From an uncultured Gammaproteobacteria bacterium (lineage in GTDB: Bacteria; Pseudomonadota; Gammaproteobacteria; Steroidobacterales; GCA-2729495), in assembly GCA_937958785.1 (NCBI GenBank), contig CALGMY010000162.1, positions 1 through 15,716 of the forward strand: DNA of 15,716 nucleotides, given 5' to 3'. How positions within the stretch are numbered: the first letter of the stretch is position 1; the number at the start of each line of letters is the position of its first letter. The notes beneath the pieces are model-generated. The model was not told the origin of the DNA. It searched no databases and saw only the letters and a list, made by a program, of their open reading frames with translations. Positions 7,107-12,908 of this stretch are shown piece after piece. The translations under genes were made by a program, and so were the position numbers.

Positions 7107-8031
7107 TCTCGTCGGACCGGACGAGGCGACGGATCCGGTCGAACTGCCCCAGCGCCTCGGGATAATTGCGCCCAAGGTGCAGGAGCCACTGCTTGAGGCG
7201 GCCGTGCCGGTAGCGCTCCGGCACGGTCGCCACCACGGCGTGCCAGAAGCGGGCGACCATTGCCTCGACCTCGGGCCAGGCCATCCCCCGGGCCGCGGCC
7301 CCCCGGATGAGTCGCGGCAATGCCGGGTTCGCCACGGCGCCCCGGCCGAGCATGAGGTCCATGCAGCCGGAAACCGCCTGGCAGCGGCGGGCGTCCTCAA
7401 CGGTCCAGATCTCTCCATTGGCGACCACGGGCACGGCGACCTGCGCGCGGATCCGGGCGATCCACTCCCAGTAGGCCGGGGGACGGTAGCCGTCCTGGCG
7501 GGTCCGTGCATGCACCACGAGCTCGGCGGCACCGCCCTCGACGAGCGCGGTGGCACACTCGATGGCACCGTCCGGTGAATCGAAGCCGAGCCGCATCTTG
7601 GCCGTCACGGGGATTGGCGGTGGCACCGCCGCCCGCACGGCCACGACGATGTCCTGCATGAGCCGGGGCTGGCGGAGCAGCGCCGCGCCACCGCCATGCC
7701 GGTTCACCAGCCGGGCCGGGCAGCCGAAGTTCAGGTCGATCCCGGGCGCGCCGAGCGCCGCAGCCCGGGCCGCGTTGGCCGCGAGGCTCGCGGGATCGGA
7801 GCCGAGCAGCTGCACCCTGACCGGCACACCGGCCGGCGTGCGCCCGCCGTTGCGCAGCTCGGGCACCACGCGGAAGTACCGCTCCTCGGGCAGCAGCGTG
7901 CCGGTGACCCGTATGAACTCGCTCACGCAGAGGTCGATGCCCCCCGCGCGGGTCAGGGTGTCCCGCAGGAGGTGATCGAGCAGCCCCTCCATGGGGGCGA
8001 GCAGCAGCCTCGGATTGCTTGGTGGCCGCAT
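6949..8031 (-). CDS. dusC: tRNA-dihydrouridine(16) synthase, DusC type
   Basis: Predicted 360-residue flavin enzyme that reduces a D-loop uridine of tRNA to dihydrouridine using NADPH. The sequence follows E. coli DusC closely: LLAPMEGLLDHLLRD at the N-terminus, CVSEFIRV, RTPAGVPVRVQLLG, DLNFGCPARLVN with the catalytic Cys104, GGGAALL, AELVVHARTRQDGYR, VPVVANGEIW, MLGRGA for FMN binding, and GRLKQWLLHLGRNYPEA near the end. DusC marks U16 in E. coli. Similarity stops near residue 319. The remaining roughly 41 residues are a low-complexity Pro/Arg/Ser tail encoded opposite the 3' end of the DUF4198 gene, suggesting a lost ancestral stop. The ATG at 8031 fits the family start. It is divergent from the exported SDR gene. 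Confidence 0.93.
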   Translation of the reverse strand: MRPPSNPRLLLAPMEGLLDHLLRDTLTRAGGIDLCVSEFIRVTGTLLPEERYFRVVPELRNGGRTPAGVPVRVQLLGSDPASLAANAARAAALGAPGIDLNFGCPARLVNRHGGGAALLRQPRLMQDIVVAVRAAVPPPIPVTAKMRLGFDSPDGAIECATALVEGGAAELVVHARTRQDGYRPPAYWEWIARIRAQVAVPVVANGEIWTVEDARRCQAVSGCMDLMLGRGAVANPALPRLIRGAAARGMAWPEVEAMVARFWHAVVATVPERYRHGRLKQWLLHLGRNYPEALGQFDRIRRLVRSDEISAVLMATQALPGSQRSATPRSFPSRPAGPGPEPRSCARPSPASDPADRGGW

Positions 8032-8109
8032 GGCGTCGGGTCCCGGGAGGCGACGGGTGAATGGTAAGCTCCCCGCCCCGCCCCCGCTGGACTTCCGAGG
8101 AGCCCCGCC

Positions 8110-8919
8110 GTGACCCGACCGTTCCCCCTGGCAGCCGCCTTTCTGATCGCCCTGCTCTGCACCGTCCTGCCCGGGCATGCCGCCGACGAGGCCGCGAAGC
8201 CGGCGGAGAAGTACGTGCCCACGGTGCTGATCACCGGGGCAAACCGGGGCATCGGCCTCGAGTACGTGCGCCAGTACGCGGCGCGAGGCTGGAACGTGAT
8301 CGGGACGGCGCGCAAGCCCGCGGAGGCCACCGACCTCAATGCCATGGCCCGGGAGAACCCGCGGATCACCGTCGAGCAGCTGGACGTGAGTGACCTCGCG
8401 TCCATCGACGCCCTGGCAAAGCGCTGGGAGGGCAAGCCCGTGGACATCCTGGTCAACAACGCGGGCATCACCGGCACGCCCCAGGACCAGTTCTTCGGCA
8501 AGCTGAACTACCCGGTGTTCGACCAGGTGTTCCGCACCAACGTGGTGGGGCCGCTGAAGATGGCCGAGGCCTTCGCGAAGAACCTGGAGATGAGCGAGCA
8601 GAAGAAGCTCGTCAATATCTCGAGCAGCGAGGGCTCCATCGGCTCGGTGCCCGCCGGCCGCACCTTCTTCTACCGGGCCAGCAAGGCGGCCCTCAACATG
8701 GAGATGAAGAACCTGGCGCCGGTGATCAGGAACAAGGGCATTTCCCTCGCCCTGATCAACCCGGGACCCGTCGACACCGACATGATGAAGGGCATGCCGA
8801 AGAGCTTCCTGCGCACGAAGGAACAGGCGGTGGCCGACATGATCCGGATCACCGACCGGCTCAGCGTGAACAACACCGGCCTGTTCTGGAACTACAGCGG
8901 GGAGTACCTGCCCTGGTAG
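8110..8919 (+). CDS. Exported short-chain dehydrogenase/reductase with signal peptide
   Basis: Predicted 269-residue SDR that begins with a signal peptide (hydrophobic 7-21, likely cleavage after GHA at 24). The SDR core follows: TGANRGIG (42-49), LDV with Asp92, NNAG (116-119), Asn144, Ser171-Ser173 and Tyr188-X3-Lys192. It is closest in style to the sniffer/C-factor branch of carbonyl reductases (TGANRGIGLEYVRQY, INPGPVDTDM). An NAD(P)-dependent enzyme outside the cytoplasm is odd, since the cofactor is scarce there. Tat export is unlikely because there is no twin arginine (TRPF only). The leader could also be a membrane anchor. The start is a GTG at 8110 with GAGGAG (8097-8102) seven bases upstream. 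Substrate unknown. Confidence 0.88.
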   Translation: MTRPFPLAAAFLIALLCTVLPGHAADEAAKPAEKYVPTVLITGANRGIGLEYVRQYAARGWNVIGTARKPAEATDLNAMARENPRITVEQLDVSDLASIDALAKRWEGKPVDILVNNAGITGTPQDQFFGKLNYPVFDQVFRTNVVGPLKMAEAFAKNLEMSEQKKLVNISSSEGSIGSVPAGRTFFYRASKAALNMEMKNLAPVIRNKGISLALINPGPVDTDMMKGMPKSFLRTKEQAVADMIRITDRLSVNNTGLFWNYSGEYLPW

Positions 8920-8927
8920 CGGCGTCG

Positions 8928-8957
8928 GCTGCACCGTCAGGGTGCAGCTGCACCGTC
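8928..8957. promoter_or_regulatory. Perfect 14-bp palindrome plus extra half-site between SDR and TolB-like genes
   Basis: GGTGCAGCTGCACC (8941-8954) is a perfect palindrome. The half-site GCTGCACC also occurs at 8928-8935, and the 11-mer GCTGCACCGTC is repeated at 8928-8938 and 8947-8957. In RNA, 8928-8935 pairs with 8941-8948 (8-bp stem, loop GTCAG) nine bases after the SDR stop, so it may serve as a terminator hairpin, though no T tract follows. Alternatively it is an operator for the downstream gene, lying about 45 bases before its candidate -35 box. Confidence 0.4.
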
Positions 8958-8999
8958 GTTGGGCGCGACTTCGGGAACAGCCGTGCGGCAGGTTGTCCA

Positions 9000-9027
9000 T
9001 TGACACACCGCCGCACCGCTACTTAGT
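9000..9027 (+). promoter_or_regulatory. Candidate sigma70-type promoter for the TolB-like lipoprotein gene
   Basis: A perfect -35 box TTGACA lies at 9000-9005. The best -10 match at suitable spacing is CTTAGT (9022-9027), 16 bases downstream and only three of six consensus bases. The start codon follows at 9064, leaving a leader of roughly 30 bases with a strong ribosome binding site, GGAGGAGAGA (9051-9060). Confidence 0.35.
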
Positions 9028-9063
9028 GTCCCCCGTCGGGCACGCCGCCCGGAGGAGAGACCC

Positions 9064-10197
9064 ATGAAGCGCGCGATTCTCGGTGCCCTCGTCGCCACGC
9101 TGGCCACGGGATGCTCGTCGAACTCCACGGCACCGGAGGCAAAGGCGGCGCGGCCGCCGAGCTTCAACCCGCCCGCCGGCGTGCAGGTGGCCGAGGAAGG
9201 CCCGCGCAAGCTGCGCTATTACAGGATCCCCAACGTGCCGAAGGCCGCCGAGGCCTACTACGCCTCGGACAACCTGCACATCATCGCCCAGGTGCAGGAC
9301 CCGGACGCGGTGCGCAAGAAGCCGACGGACGGCGGCGCGCTCACCTGGACCTTCACCGACCAGGGCACGGACCTGAAGCGCATCAACGGCATCGGGCAGG
9401 ACGCCTGCTCCTACTTCTTCCCCGACATGCAGCACGTGGTCTACACCTCCATCCGGGACCAGCTCGACAAGCCCATCGGCAACTGGTCCGACCCCCGGGA
9501 CTATCCCCAGGGCGGCGAGCTCTACAAGGCCCGCATCGACGGCAGCAACGTGCAGCGGCTGACCAACAACGAGTTCTACGATGCGGAGATCTCCGTCTCT
9601 CCGGATGGCCAGTGGATCGTGTTCGGTCGCCAGACCGACGGCAACATGGACCTCTGGCGCATGCGGGCCGACGGCACCGGCGAGCAGCAGATCACTTTCA
9701 CCAAGGACTGGGACGAAGGCCGTCCCATGTTCCTGCCGGACAGCCAGACGATCATGTTCCGGGCCTGGAAGTACGCGGACTACGGCAAGGTCCGTCCCAC
9801 GCCGATGACGGTCTTCACCATCCGCTACGACGGCACGGAGCTGACCCCGCGCACGCCGCCCGACACCAGCATGAACTGGAGCAGCTACCCGGCGCCGGAC
9901 GGGCGCCACTTCATCGGCGTGCGGGTGATCGAGAACAACAACTGGGAGATCTTCCTGTACGACATGGAGCGTCCCAACGCGCCGCCGGAACGCATCACGT
10001 ACAACGCCAAGTTCGACGGCCTCGACTCCATCTCGCCGGACGGCCAGAAGATGCTGTTTGCCCGCGCCACGGGCGACGGCTTCATGGCCGACCTGTACAC
10101 CCACGTCATGGACATCTCGTCCCTCGGCATCGGGCCGGAGAACTACAAGGGCAGCATCCCGAAGGTGGCCGCGACGAAGGCGGAACCGGGCTGGTAA
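9064..10197 (+). CDS. TolB-like beta-propeller lipoprotein
   Basis: Predicted 377-residue lipoprotein. The signal peptide ends in LATGC with lipidated Cys17, followed by a Ser/Ala/Pro-rich linker. The mature part carries TolB/PD40-type blades, visible as repeated S/P-P-D-G/S/M motifs followed by a hydrophobic strand: FFPDMQHVVYTS, SVSPDGQWIVFGRQ, FLPDSQTIMFRAW, PAPDGRHFIGVRV and SISPDGQKMLFARATG. At least five blades are seen. It lacks the N-terminal TolB domain, so it is not the Tol-Pal TolB itself. Such propellers bind proteins or ligands in the periplasm; the partner is unknown. Ser18 at position +2 after Cys17 favours outer-membrane sorting. The ATG at 9064 has GGAGGAGAGA just upstream. 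The stop is 7 bases from the convergent cdsA-like stop, with no terminator between. Confidence 0.9.
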   Translation: MKRAILGALVATLATGCSSNSTAPEAKAARPPSFNPPAGVQVAEEGPRKLRYYRIPNVPKAAEAYYASDNLHIIAQVQDPDAVRKKPTDGGALTWTFTDQGTDLKRINGIGQDACSYFFPDMQHVVYTSIRDQLDKPIGNWSDPRDYPQGGELYKARIDGSNVQRLTNNEFYDAEISVSPDGQWIVFGRQTDGNMDLWRMRADGTGEQQITFTKDWDEGRPMFLPDSQTIMFRAWKYADYGKVRPTPMTVFTIRYDGTELTPRTPPDTSMNWSSYPAPDGRHFIGVRVIENNNWEIFLYDMERPNAPPERITYNAKFDGLDSISPDGQKMLFARATGDGFMADLYTHVMDISSLGIGPENYKGSIPKVAATKAEPGW

Positions 10198-10204
10198 GCG
10201 CCAG

Positions 10205-11149
10205 CTACCCGGCGAAGAAATACCGCGTCAGGTGGAAGAACACCGGCGCGGCGAAGCTCACGGAGTCCATGCGGTCGAGCATGCCGCCGTGGCCCTCGAT
10301 CATCACGCCCCAGTCCTTGGCACCGAGGCTGCGCTTGACGGCGGACAGGGTGAGGCCGCCGAGGAAGCCCATGAGCACGACGATCGCCGACATGCCCAGC
10401 GCCTGGAGGGGCGTGAAGGGCGTGATCCACCACATGGCGGCGCCGATCAGGGCGGCAGACGCGAGTCCGCCCAGGAAGCCCTCGACCGTCTTCGAGGGGC
10501 TGACGCGCGGGGCGATCTTCCGCCGGCCGAACAGCTTGCCGAAGACGTACTGCATGACGTCGGAGAGCTGCACGACCAGGACCAGGTAGAAGACCAGCAG
10601 GGCGTTCTGTCCCTCGTAACCCGGGATGTCGAGCAGCATGAGCGCCGGTGCGTGGCTGATGCAGTACACCGTGATCATCACCGCCCACTGGATCTTGGCG
10701 GACCGGCTCAGGAACTCGTCCGGGTCATCGTCGAGCGCCGCGAAGGCCGGCAGCAGCAGGAACGCGTACACGGGGATGAAGATGGTGAAGACCCCGTAGC
10801 GGTCCCACCCGATCAGCAGGTACTGGGCCGGGATCAGCACGAAGAAGGCCAGGAACAGCGGCTTGTGGTCGCCCCGGCGCGTGGGCGTCAGGGTGATGAA
10901 CTCCCGCAGGGCGAAGAACGAGGCGAACGCGAACAGCACGAGTGTCGCGCCCTTGCCCAGCAGGAAGGCCACGGCAAAGATCGCCACCATCACCCACCAG
11001 GAACGGACCCTCGCCCGGAGGTTGGCGACCACGTCCCGCTTCGCCGGCGTCGTCGCCCGCCGCTCGAGGACCCAGCCGATGGCGGAGGACAGCGCCAGCA
11101 GGGCAACGATGCCGCCCATGAGCCACTGGAACTTGGCCATCGGCGTCAT
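10205..11149 (-). CDS. CdsA/YnbB-like phosphatidate cytidylyltransferase
   Basis: Predicted 314-residue membrane enzyme with about eight helices. It should form CDP-diacylglycerol from phosphatidate and CTP, the branch point of phospholipid synthesis. The C-terminal CdsA signature is complete: S269-A-V-K-R-S, then KDWG, EGHGGMLDRMD (285-295) with the catalytic acids. The cytoplasmic segment QLSDVMQYVFGKLFGRR and SPSKTVEGFLGG (217-228) are also typical. Length and operon context with a YnbA-like gene point to the YnbB branch rather than the housekeeping CdsA, which is usually near dxr and uppS. The ATG at 11149 overlaps the acyltransferase stop by 4 bases (ATGA), so translation is coupled. It is the last gene of the three-gene lipid operon. 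Confidence 0.92.
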   Translation of the reverse strand: MTPMAKFQWLMGGIVALLALSSAIGWVLERRATTPAKRDVVANLRARVRSWWVMVAIFAVAFLLGKGATLVLFAFASFFALREFITLTPTRRGDHKPLFLAFFVLIPAQYLLIGWDRYGVFTIFIPVYAFLLLPAFAALDDDPDEFLSRSAKIQWAVMITVYCISHAPALMLLDIPGYEGQNALLVFYLVLVVQLSDVMQYVFGKLFGRRKIAPRVSPSKTVEGFLGGLASAALIGAAMWWITPFTPLQALGMSAIVVLMGFLGGLTLSAVKRSLGAKDWGVMIEGHGGMLDRMDSVSFAAPVFFHLTRYFFAG

Positions 11150-11748
11150 GCGAGCGCCACCACCGCACCGCGCGCCCGTTCGAGAAAGGCCGCCTTGTCC
11201 TCGCCGGTGGCGCGGGGTAACGGTGCCCCGAAGCGCACCGTGCAGGTCAGGGGGATCGGCAGGCTGATGCCCTTGGGCATCGCGCGGTGCAGGTTCTCCA
11301 GGTAGACGGGCACGAGCTGCACGGCCGGGAAGCGGCTGCCGAGGTGGAACAGGCCGCTGCGGAAGGGCCCGGGCAAGGCCTCCGCGCCCCGGGTGCCTTC
11401 CGGGAAGATGATGAGCGAATCGCCCGCCGCGAGCGCCGCATAGAGGGGCTCGAGCGGGTCGCCCCGCTGCTCCGTGCGGGCGCGCTCGATCAGCACGGCG
11501 TTCAGGCCCTTCAGCGCGATATAGCTCTTGAGGCCGCCCCGGCCCCAGTAGTCCCGGGCGGCGACGGGACGCGTGTGCCGGCGCAGGCCCCGGGGCAGGG
11601 CGGCCCAGATGGCGAGCGTGTCGATGTGGCTCGTGTGGTTCGCGAAGTAGATGCGCTGGACCTCCTCCGGCCCGCAGCCGAGCCAGCGCGGATAGGCCCC
11701 GACCAGCAGCCGCACGAGGCCCACCAGCAGGGCACTGGACGGGCGCAT
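11146..11748 (-). CDS. PlsC-like 1-acyl-glycerol-3-phosphate acyltransferase family protein
   Basis: Predicted 200-residue lysophospholipid acyltransferase (LPLAT/PlsC family). The catalytic HX4D motif is NHTSHID (His38, Asp43), the substrate motif is FPEGTRG (115-121), and a block II-like region lies around GLNAVLIER (81-89). LVPVYLENL (145-153) corresponds to motif IV. The family acylates lysophosphatidate or related acceptors at the membrane. Helix content is low; an N-terminal hydrophobic stretch (7-18) may anchor it. The ATG at 11748 shares one base with the stop of the upstream gene (TGATG), and its own stop overlaps the cdsA-like start by 4 bases. Its position between the two other lipid genes suggests it supplies phosphatidate for the CdsA step. 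Confidence 0.92.
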   Translation of the reverse strand: MRPSSALLVGLVRLLVGAYPRWLGCGPEEVQRIYFANHTSHIDTLAIWAALPRGLRRHTRPVAARDYWGRGGLKSYIALKGLNAVLIERARTEQRGDPLEPLYAALAAGDSLIIFPEGTRGAEALPGPFRSGLFHLGSRFPAVQLVPVYLENLHRAMPKGISLPIPLTCTVRFGAPLPRATGEDKAAFLERARGAVVALA

Positions 11749-12374
11749 CAGCCGGCCCGGAGCCGGGCGGCGATGGCCCGGGTGCGCGTGACGCAGGTGA
11801 GCGTGGCGCCCACGGCGATGAGCCAGGCGGTGAGCTCGAGGGCGCGGAGCGTGCCCCACCCGTACAGCTCGGTAGCGGCCACGAGGCAGCCCAGCGTCAT
11901 CGCCGCCATGCGCTGCTGCTTGGCGAAGGGCCCGCGGAAGTCCTGGGCCTGGCCCAGCGTGCCACCCAGGACGCGGATGTAGGCGGTCACCGCCGCCGCC
12001 AGCGCACCATACCAGCCCAGCGCGGGCGCGCCGCTGGCATAGCCCAGCGTCACGATGAAGAGGGAATCGGCGATGCGGTCCGGCACCTCGTTGTAGAGCG
12101 CGCCCACCGGCGACTTGCGACCGCCCTCCACCGCCACCATCCCGTCCAGCAGGTTGCAGAGGAGCCGCAGCTGGATGCAGGCGGCGACCGCGACCAGGCC
12201 GGCGGGCGTGGGGGCGTAGAGCAGCAAACCGGCCCCGGCCAGGGCGAACAGGATGCTGAGCAGGGAGATATGGTCCGGCGTCGCCCGGGCCCGCACGAGG
12301 GCGCCGGCGAACGCCCGGGCCCAGCGCGTGGAGCGGGACTTCAGGGGCCGGCGGTTGGCGCTGGGGTCGGTCAT
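11748..12374 (-). CDS. YnbA-like CDP-alcohol phosphatidyltransferase family membrane protein
   Basis: Predicted 208-residue membrane protein of the CDP-alcohol phosphotransferase family, which moves a phosphatidyl group from CDP-diacylglycerol to an alcohol. The motif region is NLLDG (74-78) ... G91-ALYN-EVPD (92-99) ... D103. Against the canonical D-X2-D-G-X2-A-R ... G-X3-D-X3-D, the first and third aspartates are asparagines (Asn74, Asn95) and AR reads AV (81-82). From memory, E. coli YnbA has Asn at the same two places, so this is probably a branch feature and not decay. The shared GPFAKQQR-like segment also fits YnbA. The acceptor alcohol is unknown. The ATG at 12374 is preferred to the GTG at 12389. 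First gene of the lipid operon. Confidence 0.85.
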   Translation of the reverse strand: MTDPSANRRPLKSRSTRWARAFAGALVRARATPDHISLLSILFALAGAGLLLYAPTPAGLVAVAACIQLRLLCNLLDGMVAVEGGRKSPVGALYNEVPDRIADSLFIVTLGYASGAPALGWYGALAAAVTAYIRVLGGTLGQAQDFRGPFAKQQRMAAMTLGCLVAATELYGWGTLRALELTAWLIAVGATLTCVTRTRAIAARLRAG

Positions 12375-12403
12375 GGCGTTGCGGCACACACTCTACCCGG
12401 GCG

Positions 12404-12419
12404 TGTGACGCCGGTCACG
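12404..12419. promoter_or_regulatory. CRP/Vfr-like site between divergent lipid operon and small-protein gene
   Basis: TGTGA-CGCCGG-TCACG matches the CRP consensus TGTGA-N6-TCACA at nine of ten defined bases. It lies 30 bases upstream of the YnbA-like start and 93 bases upstream of the small-protein start, in the only non-coding gap between them. This position suits control of either promoter. Clear -10 and -35 boxes are not evident, so the claim rests on the site alone. Confidence 0.35.
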
Positions 12420-12511
12420 GATCGGCGGCCCGGACCGGCCTACGGTTCGCACTTCCAACCGACCAACACTCGCCCGTCGGCCCTGCCGGGGGCGCGACCA
12501 TGGAGGGTCCC

Positions 12512-12820
12512 ATGCAGCCCCATTCAGACTGGTGGTCCGAGTGCGCCTTCGTCCGGGACTACTTCTTCGGCAGCGAGCGGAAGATCGCGCACCAGGTGGC
12601 GGAATACCTGGCCCGCAAGTACGTGGGCGAGGGCATCACGGCCCTGAAGCCCGATACCGACGTGGCGGCGCTGGTGGGCGACTCGATCCGCAGGAAGATC
12701 CACCTGGACGACTTCACCCTGGCCCGGGACGATGACCTGCTGGCGGAGGTGGACCTCAAGGACTCCCTCTCCTTCGAGGCGCTGGTCCGGCAGGTGACCC
12801 AGCAGAGGCGCGCCCTGTAG
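12512..12820 (+). CDS. Small acidic protein of unknown function
   Basis: Predicted 102-residue soluble protein, no signal peptide or membrane helix. The N-terminal third is aromatic-rich (SDWWSECAFVRDYFF). The rest is predicted helical and acidic, with the segments LKPDTDVAALVGDSI (45-59), HLDDFTLARDDDLL (64-77) and DLKDSLSFEALV (81-92). The last is faintly like the helix II start of acyl carrier proteins (D-S-L), but it sits only 18 residues from the C-terminus, so a normal carrier fold is doubtful. I do not recognise the family. Coding is supported by GGAGGG (12502-12507) before the ATG at 12512 and by ordinary codon-position bias. An in-frame ATG at 12500 is less likely. It diverges from the lipid operon. 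Confidence 0.72.
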   Translation: MQPHSDWWSECAFVRDYFFGSERKIAHQVAEYLARKYVGEGITALKPDTDVAALVGDSIRRKIHLDDFTLARDDDLLAEVDLKDSLSFEALVRQVTQQRRAL

Positions 12821-12839
12821 GACTCCGCCGACACCCGGC

Positions 12840-12854
12840 CGTGGCTGCGCCACG
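12840..12854 (+). terminator. Stem-loop after the small-protein gene
   Basis: CGTGGC-TGC-GCCACG is a perfect 6-bp GC-rich stem with a 3-base loop, 19 bases after the small-protein stop. No T tract follows, so it is at best a weak or Rho-assisted terminator, or a leader structure for the TPR gene downstream. Confidence 0.3.
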
Positions 12855-12908
12855 CAGCATCCCGGGGGTGGTATCGTGGCACGGCATACCCCGGCCCGGA
12901 GGTGTCCC

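Noticed and set aside
9019..10104. 361-codon open frame on the minus strand
   Set aside because: Shadow of the TolB-like lipoprotein gene. Its Val/His/Arg/Gly-rich composition is typical of antisense frames.
10058..11305. 415-codon open frame on the plus strand
   Set aside because: Antisense to the CdsA-like gene and part of the acyltransferase gene; Glu/Arg/His/Gln-rich without motifs.
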